From positions 60,049 to 124,048 of the forward strand of contig CACYFF010000003.1 in assembly GCA_902773665.1 (NCBI GenBank): DNA of 64,000 nt, read 5' to 3'. Within the stretch, counting starts at the first letter, position 1; every line of letters begins with the position of its first letter. This document shows positions 17,872 through 25,300 of the stretch, one piece after another. Below the pieces are notes generated by a model, which was given only the letters and a program-made list of their open reading frames with translations, ran no database searches and was not told the origin of the DNA. This DNA comes from an uncultured Eubacteriales bacterium (GTDB lineage Bacteria > Bacillota > Clostridia > Peptostreptococcales > Anaerovoracaceae). The position numbers and the translations under genes were made by a program.

Positions 17872-18381
17872 TTATTCGTACAGCTGTCTCGCCTGCTGCA
17901 GCGATTCTTTCTTGCCGTGGATGCGGCCCAGACCGTACATCAGCACAGTCGCGCAGATCGTGTTGAGCACGCCCACCCAGGTGCCCACGCCGACGCTGTT
18001 CATAAAGGCGCAGAGCAGGTTGAGCCCGCCGATGACCGCCAGCACCCGTCCGATGCGGTCCAGGTGCGCGATCTTGGAATCGATGTCGGAGTACAGGTCG
18101 AACGCGCCGTCCTCGACTCTCTTGCGGAAATAGATCCACATCGTAAAGCGTCCTACGAATTCGGCGCCGGTCTCCTCCATAAACGCGATGTACGACTCGT
18201 CGTGGGGGCGCATCTCCAGCCGCACCGCGTATTCGCCGGGCTCGCACTTCTTAAAGTGATACGTGCAAAAGCCGACGCCGTCCAGCACCCAGCCCTGCAG
18301 CGCCATCTCGTTGAGCCAGCGTTCTTCCTTATCGAAATCCCAGACCCAGAACCATTTTCTGACCGTTTTTCTCTCGCCCAT
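17872..18381 (-). CDS. DUF2812 domain membrane protein
   Basis: This 169-residue protein starts with the DUF2812 pattern KWFWVWDFDKEERWLNEMALQGWVL (read in two parts, residues 8-20 and 21-32). Two membrane helices follow near residues 108-122 and 128-145. Genes of this type are commonly paired with a PadR regulator, as here: the PadR stop lies one base upstream. ATG 18381 is chosen over the longer in-frame start because AGGAGG from the end of the PadR gene sits eight bases before it. No biochemical function is known to me. Confidence 0.88.
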   Translation of the reverse strand: MGERKTVRKWFWVWDFDKEERWLNEMALQGWVLDGVGFCTYHFKKCEPGEYAVRLEMRPHDESYIAFMEETGAEFVGRFTMWIYFRKRVEDGAFDLYSDIDSKIAHLDRIGRVLAVIGGLNLLCAFMNSVGVGTWVGVLNTICATVLMYGLGRIHGKKESLQQARQLYE

Positions 18382-18382
18382 T

Positions 18383-18706
18383 TTATTCCTCCTGCGCCAT
18401 ACCCAGAATGCGCTCTCCGTTGTCCGCCAGTTCCCGCAGCCTTGCCACTTCGTTGCCAAGCACGCTGCGCCCTTTCTCCGTCAGTTGATATTCCTTCTTG
18501 CGGCTGCCCTCTTCCACCGGCAGCTGCCGGATCCAGCCCTTGTCCACCATCGCGCTCAGCGCGCCGTACAGCGTGCCGGCTGCCAGCCGCACTCTGCCGT
18601 TCGACAGCGCCTCTGCCTGCTGCATGATGCCGTAGCCGTGCTGCGGACTCACCAGCGAAAGCAGGATGTAATAGGTGGATTCGGTCAACGCCATGTTTTC
18701 GATCAT
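18383..18706 (-). CDS. PadR family transcriptional regulator
   Basis: This 107-residue winged-helix regulator has the PadR N-terminal pattern: STYYILLSLVSPQHGYGIMQQ at residues 8-28 (helix 1 and the HGYGI turn), then AAGTLYGALSAMVDKGWI and KEYQLTEKGR in the wing. It has only a short C-terminal helix, as in the small PadR-s2 subgroup. It sits first in a two-gene unit with the DUF2812 protein. A palindrome lies between the -35 and -10 boxes of its promoter, which suggests that it represses itself and its partner. Confidence 0.93.
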   Translation of the reverse strand: MIENMALTESTYYILLSLVSPQHGYGIMQQAEALSNGRVRLAAGTLYGALSAMVDKGWIRQLPVEEGSRKKEYQLTEKGRSVLGNEVARLRELADNGERILGMAQEE

Positions 18707-18733
18707 ATGTCTGTCCTTTCTATCGTGACCCGT

Positions 18734-18752
18734 TATATCGTTGTCCGATATA
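18734..18752. promoter_or_regulatory. Second candidate PadR operator
   Basis: TATATCG (18734-18740) and its reverse complement CGATATA (18746-18752) are separated by five bases. The unit resembles the main operator at 18764-18784 and lies downstream of the -10 box, over the expected transcript start. A TATCGTGA direct repeat occurs at 18721 and 18751. Confidence 0.55.
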
Positions 18753-18762
18753 TCGTGATTAG

Positions 18763-18791
18763 AGTATATCGGATGCCGATATACTTGTCAA
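18763..18791 (-). promoter_or_regulatory. padR promoter with embedded operator
   Basis: On the minus strand TTGACA (18791-18786), a 17-base spacer and TATACT (18768-18763) form a near-consensus sigma-A promoter. The spacer is almost filled by a perfect 9-base dyad, GTATATCGG (18764-18772) and CCGATATAC (18776-18784), with a three-base centre. A repressor bound here would exclude RNA polymerase. Confidence 0.85.
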
Positions 18792-18812
18792 CATCCTTTT
18801 TTAAAAAAATAT

Positions 18813-18844
18813 AAAAAGACCGGAACCGCTTCCGGTTCCGGTCT
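18813..18844 (-). terminator. Terminator after the one-helix protein gene
   Basis: AGACCGGAACC at 18817-18827 pairs with 18834-18844 around a six-base loop. On the minus strand the stem is followed by TTTTTAT and then further T-rich sequence. It closes the SPFH/one-helix transcript that ends at 18860. Confidence 0.88.
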
Positions 18845-18859
18845 CTTGATGCAATTGTT

Positions 18860-19363
18860 CTAATATTCCCCGCTGTCCACGCTGTCGTCGTGTTCGGCAA
18901 ACAGGTGGTACTTCTTCAGAGTCTCCGCATCGCAGTTCGATGCATGGGACGCGCCGAGATCCAGCATGTCGCCCCGGCGCAGGATCTTCTCCTCTTCGCG
19001 CATCTGACGGGCCAGCCAGTCGTTCTTGCGGTCATCCTTCATAAAGGTCTCCGACAGACGGGAGACTTTCTCTGCCTTCAGGGAAGAGCTCGTGGAGCGG
19101 CTGCCCGCGAAGGCGCTCTTGCCGAAGCCGAACTGCTTGTCCTCCGCTTTGTATTCCCCGGAACTGCTGTTCTTCAGGGACTTTACCAGACGGGGCTTTT
19201 CCTGCTGCGCAGCCGGCTGCTGCCAGGGGTTCGAACCGCCGGATCTCCTCTGGCTCTGCTTTGCTGCCTTCGCCAATCTGCTGAAGATGAAGAGGATGAC
19301 GATGAGCGGGATGATCGACGCGATAAAACCGAGGATCGCGCCAACGATATCGAAGATATCCAT
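18860..19363 (-). CDS. Single-pass membrane protein of unknown function
   Basis: I do not recognise this 167-residue protein. It has one N-terminal membrane helix (IVGAILGFIASIIPLIVILFIF, about residues 6-27) followed by a basic stretch, which predicts a cytoplasmic tail. The tail is low-complexity, rich in Ser, Lys and Gln up to residue 100, then charged (DDRKNDWLARQMREEEKILRRGD). It lies three bases after the SPFH gene on the same strand, so it may be a partner of that membrane-domain protein, in the place often taken by an NfeD protein. Confidence 0.75.
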   Translation of the reverse strand: MDIFDIVGAILGFIASIIPLIVILFIFSRLAKAAKQSQRRSGGSNPWQQPAAQQEKPRLVKSLKNSSSGEYKAEDKQFGFGKSAFAGSRSTSSSLKAEKVSRLSETFMKDDRKNDWLARQMREEEKILRRGDMLDLGASHASNCDAETLKKYHLFAEHDDSVDSGEY

Positions 19364-19366
19364 TTG

Positions 19367-20278
19367 CTACTCTCCCTTAGGCTCCTGCGGATCTTTTACG
19401 ACGGCGCTCAGGGCGCTCAGCGTACCGGCCAGATTGGAAATGTCGGAGGGCACGATGATCTTCGTGGCCTGACCGTCCGCCATCTTCTCGGCAGCCTTGT
19501 AGCTCTCCATCGTGAGGTAGCCTGCGGAGGGAGCCGCTTCGTTGATCATGCGGATACCTTCGGCTCTGGCCTTCTGAACGGCGAGCAGAGCTTCGGCTTC
19601 ACCTTCTGCCTCGCGGATGCGCTGCTGCTTAACGGCTTCGGCGCGGAGGATCGCTGCTTCCTTTTCACCTTCTGCCAGGGTAATGGCGCTCTGCTTCTTA
19701 CCTTCGGCGGTGAGGATCGCTTCTCTCTTTTCGCGTTCTGCCTTCATCTGCTTTTCCATGGCTTCCTGGATGCTTCTGGGCGGCGCGATGTTTTTGACTT
19801 CTACCCGGCTCACCTTGATGCCCCACTTGTCGGTGGCGTTGTCCAGGATCGCGGTGATGCGGCTGTTGATGTCGTCGCGGCTCGTAAGGGTCTCGTCCAG
19901 GGTCATGGAGCCGATGATATTACGAAGAGTCGTAGCAGACAGATTCTCGATCGCCGCGATCGGTCTCTCCACGCCGTAGGCGAACAGCTTGGCGTCGAAA
20001 ATGTAGAAGAATACGACGGAGTCCACCATCATGGTTACGTTATCCTTCGTGATAACGGGCTGCGGTTCGAAGTCCGCGACCTGTTCCTTTAAGGACACCT
20101 TCTTGACGACGCGGTGGATGATGGGCACCTTGAAATGAAGGCCGGCACCCCATGTAGCCTTATACTGACCTAACGCTTCCACGATCCATGCGCTGGCCTG
20201 CGGAACGATGCAGATGCAGCGGATGCACAGAATGATGAGAAGCAAAACAACGATGATTCCTAAGATTACTCCTGCCAT
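19367..20278 (-). CDS. SPFH/Band 7 (stomatin-prohibitin, QmcA-like) protein
   Basis: This 303-residue membrane scaffold protein has an N-terminal helix (GVILGIIVVLLLIILCI, residues 3-19), then an SPFH domain with IVPQASAWIVEALGQYKATWGAGLHFKVP and VTMMVDSVVFFYIFDAKLFAYG read in pieces across residues 26-100. A long Ala/Glu coiled coil follows (EREKREAILTAEGKKQSAI onward) and the tail contains IVPSDISNLAG. Such proteins form oligomeric membrane microdomains and often affect membrane proteases. ATG 20278 is chosen over a longer frame because AAGGAGTTAGAG precedes it. No peptidase or NfeD gene is adjacent. Confidence 0.92.
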   Translation of the reverse strand: MAGVILGIIVVLLLIILCIRCICIVPQASAWIVEALGQYKATWGAGLHFKVPIIHRVVKKVSLKEQVADFEPQPVITKDNVTMMVDSVVFFYIFDAKLFAYGVERPIAAIENLSATTLRNIIGSMTLDETLTSRDDINSRITAILDNATDKWGIKVSRVEVKNIAPPRSIQEAMEKQMKAEREKREAILTAEGKKQSAITLAEGEKEAAILRAEAVKQQRIREAEGEAEALLAVQKARAEGIRMINEAAPSAGYLTMESYKAAEKMADGQATKIIVPSDISNLAGTLSALSAVVKDPQEPKGE

Positions 20279-20346
20279 CTCTAACTCCTTTTCTCTTGAA
20301 TTGACCCATTTATGGGACTTTCCGTATGCTATGATCCAGACAACAG

Positions 20347-20416
20347 AAAGACCGCTGCCCGGATCCGTATTGATTATATCATTTGTTCGCACAAAAACAC
20401 AGGGGGAGCGGTCTTT
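20347..20416. repeat. Inverted-repeat arms flanking the SPFH promoter
   Basis: AAAGACCGCT at 20347-20356 is the exact reverse complement of AGCGGTCTTT at 20407-20416, with 50 bases between them. It could be the purC terminator split by inserted sequence, or a chance pair. The extended -10 element of the SPFH gene lies between the arms. Confidence 0.5.
20373..20381 (-). promoter_or_regulatory. Extended -10 promoter for the SPFH gene
   Basis: On the minus strand TGATATAAT (20381-20373) is a consensus TATAAT with the TGn extension. No good -35 is present at 16-18 bases. It lies about 95 bases upstream of the SPFH start codon. Confidence 0.55.
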
Positions 20417-20437
20417 TCGTATTCTGTTCCTGGAGCC

Positions 20438-21307
20438 CTATTCCAGAGGCTTGCCCGTAAGCAGTTCGTAAGCCTGCAGGTACTTGGCAATGGTCTTGTC
20501 GACGATGTCCTGCGGCAGCGTCCAGTCATGCTCGTTGGCTTTCAGCCAATCGCGGGCGAACTGCTTGTCGAACGACGGCTGGCTCTTGCCGGCTTCGTAG
20601 CCTTCCAGGGGCCAGAAGCGGGAGCTGTCGGGCGTAAGCATCTCGTCGCCTACCACGACGTCGCCGTCCTCGTCCAGACCGAACTCGAACTTCGTATCCG
20701 CGATGATGATGCCTCTCTCCAACGCATACGCCGCGCACTTCTTGTAGATCGCCAGCGTAAGATCTCTGAGCTTCGTCGCGTATTCTTCCCCGTGACCCGG
20801 GAAGCGCTTCTCCAGATAGTCGATGCTCTGCTCGAAGGAGATGTTCTCGTCGTGGTCGCCGATCTCCGCCTTCGTGGAGGGCGTATAGATGGGTTCGGGC
20901 AGCTTTTCGGATTCCTTTAAGCCTTCGGGCAGTTTGATGCCGCAGACCGTGCCATCCTTCTGATAGCTGGCCCAGCCGCTGCCGGTAATATAGCCGCGGA
21001 CGATGCATTCCACGGGCAGCATCGTGAGTTTTTTGACCATCATGCTGTTGCCGTCGAAGCGGGGCTGACGGAAGAACTCGGGCATATCCTGCACATCGGT
21101 GGAGATCATGTGGTTAGGCACGATGTCGCTGGTAAGATCGAACCAGAACTTCGACATCTGGGTAAGCACGGTGCCCTTCTTGTTTACGGTGTTGTGAAGG
21201 ATCACGTCGAAGCAGCTGATGCGGTCGGTCGCGACCAGGATCAGATAGTCTCCGATGTCGTAGATCTCGCGGACTTTGCCTTCTTTGATGGGTTGATATT
21301 CTGTCAT
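20438..21307 (-). CDS. purC: SAICAR synthase
   Basis: This enzyme joins CAIR and aspartate in purine synthesis. It is 289 residues, the longer form rather than the roughly 240-residue Bacillus type. The N-terminus KEGKVREIYDIGDYLILVATD is the ATP-site signature (residues 8-28), followed by DRISCFDVIL. GSGWASYQKDG, the STKAEIGDHDENISF segment and EFGLDEDGD further down are family landmarks. ATG 21307 is chosen for the AGGAGGGAACTC site; the longer reading has none. It is alone on this strand, far from the purine operon at 1-7177. Confidence 0.95.
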   Translation of the reverse strand: MTEYQPIKEGKVREIYDIGDYLILVATDRISCFDVILHNTVNKKGTVLTQMSKFWFDLTSDIVPNHMISTDVQDMPEFFRQPRFDGNSMMVKKLTMLPVECIVRGYITGSGWASYQKDGTVCGIKLPEGLKESEKLPEPIYTPSTKAEIGDHDENISFEQSIDYLEKRFPGHGEEYATKLRDLTLAIYKKCAAYALERGIIIADTKFEFGLDEDGDVVVGDEMLTPDSSRFWPLEGYEAGKSQPSFDKQFARDWLKANEHDWTLPQDIVDKTIAKYLQAYELLTGKPLE

Positions 21308-21347
21308 GAGTTCCCTCCTGTCCTGCCAATGCAACGTTAACAAAAAT

Positions 21348-21376
21348 AGAATAATACAAAGCGGGAAAGCGCGCAA
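21348..21376 (-). promoter_or_regulatory. Candidate purC promoter
   Basis: On the minus strand TTGCGC (21376-21371), 17 bases and TATTCT (21353-21348) make a moderate promoter 41 bases upstream of the purC ATG. I see no purine riboswitch in the 153-base divergent spacer. Confidence 0.4.
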
Positions 21377-21404
21377 GGCTTTGAACTGCAAGGCGACGCA
21401 AAAT

Positions 21405-21433
21405 TTGACTAATCAGCCGTATTCTAATATAAT
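21405..21433 (+). promoter_or_regulatory. Promoter of the 21461 membrane-protein gene
   Basis: TTGACT (21405-21410), a 17-base spacer and a perfect TATAAT (21428-21433) lie 28 bases before the ATG. Confidence 0.85.
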
Positions 21434-21460
21434 AATTAAGTTTTCAGAAAGGCTGGATCT

Positions 21461-22792
21461 ATGAGAATTTTGACCGTCATATCCGGCATGCTGCTCGCCA
21501 TAGCAGGTGCCTTTACATTTGCATTCTATTCCAACGCGTTTACAGGCCTGGCTTTCATCTTGGGCCTCGTCATGCTCATCTCGGGACTCTGCATCCTGGG
21601 CGCCTACGTGTTGTCCGGGAAAGTGGGCAGACTGCCCGACACCGTTCTGGTGGAAGGCATGGTCACGACGCTGTTCGGATTTGCCGTGCTCAACAACGAG
21701 GTCATGGATGCCATGGTCACGCTGTTCTTCGGCACCTGGATGACCCTGTCAGGGGTCACCCGTATCTCCCAGAGCTTCGCCGTGAGCCGCTACCGCCCGA
21801 AAGACTGGGCAAAGATCATGCCGCTGGCGCTGGCCGGCACCATCCTGGGCGTCATCATGCTGATGCCGTCCCTCACGAACTACATGAACCCCATGTTCCT
21901 CGTGGGCGCCGCATTCATCGTCAACGGTTTCTCCCAGCTCATCTACTCCATGTACATGAGAAAGCATGAGCTGACGGACCGGGAGATCGAAGCGCAGGAG
22001 AGAGCGGAAGCCAGAAAGGTCGCAAAGGCGGAGGAACGCAAACAGCGCAACGCCAGCCGCAGCACGAGCTGGCACGAAAGAGAAGAGCAGAGAGACGAGC
22101 AGCGCCGTCAGGAAAAGCGCAGACTGGCGGAACAGCGCGCTGCCAAGATGCAGGAACTGCAGGAAAGACGGGCGGCCCGCCGCCCCGCAGCGGAAGCCAC
22201 CATGCAGTTTACGCCGGAGGAAGTCGAAGAGATCAACCGCCTGGCCGATGCGCCTGAGGAAACGGTCGAAGACGAACTTCCCGTTACCGAAGTGCTGCGT
22301 CCGAAGACGGTCGTCGAGCCGGAAGAGCCCGCCCCGGAGGAAACGCCTCTGGAAGAAGCGCTGGAAAAGGCAAAGGCACCGGTCTGGAACCGTCCGGAGA
22401 ACATCCCCTCCCTCCGTGCGAAGAAACTGGAGGAGGAAGCTGCGGCAGCCCCGGCAGCGCCGCAGGCGGAGGAGGAAGTGCCCGACCCGCTGGCAAAGCG
22501 CGCCGCCGTTAACGTCGAGAAGATCGAAGAAGGTCTGGAGAGCGTGGAGTTCGAGCCTGTGGAACTGCCGGACGTGGAACTGGAGTCCACCGGCGGCGAG
22601 GCGGAAGAACGGCAGGAGATCATCGAAAAGTTGGAGACCGAAGTCAAGAAGGACGACCCCTTCAAACCCTTCGAAGCTCTAAAGCTGGAAGACCTGTTCG
22701 GCGAGGATTACGTGCCGCTGCGGGAGAAAGATCCCAAGGAAGCCACCCGCTTTACCCAATCCCTCAATCTGGATTGGACGAAACATCAGTAA
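21461..22792 (+). CDS. DUF308-like membrane protein with long charged cytoplasmic tail
   Basis: This 443-residue protein has six predicted membrane helices in residues 3-165 (about 3-25, 26-52, 61-79, 80-102, 118-138 and 142-165), with the LFGFAVL and LVGAAFIVNGF repeats seen in DUF308/HdeD-like proteins. The remaining 275 residues are soluble and highly charged: an Arg/Glu/Gln-rich helix that looks like a coiled coil (about 170-240), then a Glu/Pro/Ala-rich acidic part, and a more ordered end DPFKPFEALKLEDLFGEDY. The function is unknown. It has its own promoter and terminator, so it is a single-gene unit. AAAGG lies eight bases before the ATG. Confidence 0.8.
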   Translation: MRILTVISGMLLAIAGAFTFAFYSNAFTGLAFILGLVMLISGLCILGAYVLSGKVGRLPDTVLVEGMVTTLFGFAVLNNEVMDAMVTLFFGTWMTLSGVTRISQSFAVSRYRPKDWAKIMPLALAGTILGVIMLMPSLTNYMNPMFLVGAAFIVNGFSQLIYSMYMRKHELTDREIEAQERAEARKVAKAEERKQRNASRSTSWHEREEQRDEQRRQEKRRLAEQRAAKMQELQERRAARRPAAEATMQFTPEEVEEINRLADAPEETVEDELPVTEVLRPKTVVEPEEPAPEETPLEEALEKAKAPVWNRPENIPSLRAKKLEEEAAAAPAAPQAEEEVPDPLAKRAAVNVEKIEEGLESVEFEPVELPDVELESTGGEAEERQEIIEKLETEVKKDDPFKPFEALKLEDLFGEDYVPLREKDPKEATRFTQSLNLDWTKHQ

Positions 22793-22795
22793 AAC

Positions 22796-22824
22796 AAAAG
22801 CCGGCCTGCGCGGCCGGCTTTTTT
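22796..22824. terminator. Bidirectional terminator
   Basis: AAAAGCCGGCC at 22796-22806 pairs perfectly with 22812-22822 around TGCGC and leads into T6 on the plus strand and TTTTG on the minus strand. It serves the 21461 gene and the convergent dipeptidase gene. Confidence 0.92.
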
Positions 22825-22834
22825 GTATCCGTTT

Positions 22835-23806
22835 TTATTCGTTATCCTTCAGCACTCTCAGGAAGTTTCCGTGGCTGATCTTGTCGATCTCATCGTCCGT
22901 AAACTTGCCTTCCAGCGCTGCAACGATCTGCGGGAAGCCCGCAAAATCGCCGAACTCCAGTTTGGAGCTGATGCCGTCGAAGTCGGACCCGAAGGCCAGC
23001 GCTTCGATGCCAGCCTTATCCTTCATGTATTCCAGGTGCTTTACGATGTCCGCGATGGACGTGTATTCCGTCTCCTCCTCGTGCAGGAACGCATCGTAGA
23101 AGTTTACACCTACGACGCCGCCGGCTTCGCCCAGCGCCTTCAGCTGTTCGTCCGTCAGGTTTCTGGGATGGTCACACAGCGCTCTGGCGCAGGAATGGCT
23201 GGCCGCGAAGGGCTTTTTGCTGGTCTTGGCAACGCCCCAGAAGCCGCCTTCGTTTAAGTGGGAGACGTCTACGACGATGCCGTATTCGTTCATCTTCGCG
23301 ATCGCGTCGTATCCGAAGGGCTTCAGGCCCATCATGTGCTCCGTAAAATCTCTGCGGTTGGGATAGCCCATGCAATTCTCGTTGTTCCAGATGAGGCTGG
23401 CCATGCGCACGCCGTCCTCTTTCATCTCGTCGATGCGTTCCATTTTGCCTTCGACGAAGATGGAATCTTCCACCGTGAGGATCGCAGACAGCTTGCCGTC
23501 CGCCTTGTTCTGTTCGATCTCAGCGACCGTTCTTGCCTGACGCACGACGTCGCTGTTCTCCGCCATCGCTTTCTTAAAAAACGCCTTGGCAGTCTTGTAA
23601 TAATCGTAATACCCTACGCCTGCGGTATGGTGGCGCTCCGCCGCTTTGCCCGTGGGGATCCAGATGGCAAAGCACTGGGCGAGGCTTCCGCCTGCCGCCA
23701 GCTTATCGAGAGAGATATGGCCGGTCCCGCTGCGGAAATCGGCTCCGTTCGTGACGCATTCGACGATCGTGTCGCAATGCAGATCGATGATTTGGAATGA
23801 TTTCAT
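22835..23806 (-). CDS. Membrane dipeptidase, peptidase family M19
   Basis: This 323-residue zinc dipeptidase of the renal-dipeptidase family cleaves dipeptides, often with a C-terminal D-residue. Zinc-ligand motifs are in order: IDLHCDTI (residues 6-13), VEDSIFVEG for the bridging Glu, VDVSHLNEGGF, ASHSCARALCDHPRNLTDEQL (read in two parts) and GSDFDGI. No signal peptide is present, so it is cytoplasmic. ATG 23806 is used rather than the in-frame TTG at 23827 because AAAGG sits between the two. It is a monocistronic gene divergent from lysA. Confidence 0.92.
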   Translation of the reverse strand: MKSFQIIDLHCDTIVECVTNGADFRSGTGHISLDKLAAGGSLAQCFAIWIPTGKAAERHHTAGVGYYDYYKTAKAFFKKAMAENSDVVRQARTVAEIEQNKADGKLSAILTVEDSIFVEGKMERIDEMKEDGVRMASLIWNNENCMGYPNRRDFTEHMMGLKPFGYDAIAKMNEYGIVVDVSHLNEGGFWGVAKTSKKPFAASHSCARALCDHPRNLTDEQLKALGEAGGVVGVNFYDAFLHEEETEYTSIADIVKHLEYMKDKAGIEALAFGSDFDGISSKLEFGDFAGFPQIVAALEGKFTDDEIDKISHGNFLRVLKDNE

Positions 23807-23848
23807 GATTAAGCCTTTCTGGTACAAACACCGTCTCTATTTTAGCGA

Positions 23849-23877
23849 TTGAGAAGAAGCGGCGCAAGGCATATAAT
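23849..23877 (+). promoter_or_regulatory. lysA promoter
   Basis: TTGAGA (23849-23854), a 17-base spacer and perfect TATAAT (23872-23877) lie 55 bases upstream of the chosen lysA start. No lysine riboswitch fits in this leader. Confidence 0.8.
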
Positions 23878-23932
23878 AAAAATGTATTGAGCTTAACCTT
23901 TCGTTTTTCGCAGAGAAAAGGAGTGAATGCGT

Positions 23933-25237
23933 ATGAATATGGTCAGCGAGATCAAAGGAAGTCATCTGTGGTTCGACGGCTGCGACACCGTGGAACTGGC
24001 GAAGGAATTCGGCACGCCGCTGTACGTCATGTCCAAGACGGATATCGTCAGCCGCATCAACGAGCTGAAGGAATGTTTCGTAAAACCCTATCCGAAAAAC
24101 AGGATCGCGTACGCTGCCAAAGCGTTCTGCTGCATGGGCATGTATAAGCTGTGCGAAAACGAAGGCATCAGCATGGACGTCGTCTCCGGCGGCGAGCTCT
24201 ACACCGCCATGAAGGCCGGCATCGATCCGAAGAAGCTGGAATTCAACGGCAACAACAAGCTGCCGAAGGAGCTGGAAGCTGCCATCGACTACGGCGTAGA
24301 ACGCATCATCATCGACGGCGAGCAGGAACTGGCGCTCATCGAGCAGATCTGCGAAAAGCTCGGCAAGAAGACCGATATCCTCATCCGGGTCACCCCCTGC
24401 GTCGAGGTCGACACCCACGACTATATCGTGACCGGCCGCAAGGACTCCAAGTTCGGCCTCAACATCGAGCCGGAATTCATCTATCCCTATGTCAAGAAGG
24501 CCATCGATTCCAAGTACGTTACGTTCCACGGCTTCCATTTCCATCTGGGATCCCAGCTGTTCGACGCGAAGCCCTTCATGGATGCGACGAACGTCATGCT
24601 GGACCTGATGAAAGAGACGAGAGAACGCTTCGGTTTCGTCGCAGACGAACTGAACATCGGCGGAGGCCCCGGCGTCACCTACATCAACGAAGAGAGACCG
24701 CCCTACAGCTATTACTACACGCCGGTGCTGCAGCGCATCGAGGAATGGTGCAAGGCGGAGGATTACGAGATGCCCGCAGTCATCTGTGAACCGGGCAGAT
24801 CCATCGTGGCGGAAGCCGGCCTGCAGCTGTACACCGTCGGCATGACGAAGGTCGTTACCGGCATCCGCAAATATGCAGCCATCGACGGCGGCATGCCCGA
24901 CAACATCCGTCCGGCTCTGTACGGCGCCAAGTACAAGGGTATCGTCGCAAACCGCGCGGACGAAGAGCCCACCGAGACCGTTACGATCTGCGGCAAGTGC
25001 TGTGAGGGTGACTCCGACATGATCATCCGGGACAGCAAGTTCGCAGACCCGAAGACCGGAGACATCATCGCGGTGTTCTCCACCGGCGCCTACGGCTACT
25101 CCATGGCCAACAACTACAACCGCAACCCCATCCCCGGCGTCGTGCTGGTGGAAAAAGGCAAGGCGGAATGGATGGTAAAGCCGCAGACCTACGAGCAGAT
25201 GATCTGCTGCGACGTAATGCCCGAATCGCTGAAATAA
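23933..25237 (+). CDS. lysA: Diaminopimelate decarboxylase
   Basis: This fold-III PLP decarboxylase makes L-lysine from meso-diaminopimelate. It is 434 residues. The Schiff-base lysine is K63 in AYAAKAFCC. Further landmarks are HFHLGSQL, NIGGGPGV, the phosphate-binding CEPGRSIVAEAG, the active-site GKCCEGDSD and GAYGYSMANNYN near the end. Three in-frame ATGs occur at 23927, 23933 and 23939. The second is chosen because AAAAGGAG lies nine bases before it. No other lysine gene is adjacent, so control within the pathway is not visible here. Confidence 0.95.
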   Translation: MNMVSEIKGSHLWFDGCDTVELAKEFGTPLYVMSKTDIVSRINELKECFVKPYPKNRIAYAAKAFCCMGMYKLCENEGISMDVVSGGELYTAMKAGIDPKKLEFNGNNKLPKELEAAIDYGVERIIIDGEQELALIEQICEKLGKKTDILIRVTPCVEVDTHDYIVTGRKDSKFGLNIEPEFIYPYVKKAIDSKYVTFHGFHFHLGSQLFDAKPFMDATNVMLDLMKETRERFGFVADELNIGGGPGVTYINEERPPYSYYYTPVLQRIEEWCKAEDYEMPAVICEPGRSIVAEAGLQLYTVGMTKVVTGIRKYAAIDGGMPDNIRPALYGAKYKGIVANRADEEPTETVTICGKCCEGDSDMIIRDSKFADPKTGDIIAVFSTGAYGYSMANNYNRNPIPGVVLVEKGKAEWMVKPQTYEQMICCDVMPESLK

Positions 25238-25260
25238 ACAGCACACCGATCATAGACACG

Positions 25261-25288
25261 AAAAAACCGGCCGTTTGGCCGGTTTTTT
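25261..25288. terminator. Bidirectional terminator between lysA and the glycerophosphodiesterase gene
   Basis: AAAAAACCGGCC (25261-25272) and GGCCGGTTTTTT (25277-25288) form a perfect 12-base stem with a GTTT loop. Confidence 0.92.
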
Positions 25289-25300
25289 ATGCTTTTGATC

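Noticed and set aside
18721..18791. Repeated TATATCG units as a short repeat array or CRISPR remnant
   Set aside because: Units are 7-9 bases, arranged as dyads around a promoter, with no regular spacers; an operator explains them.
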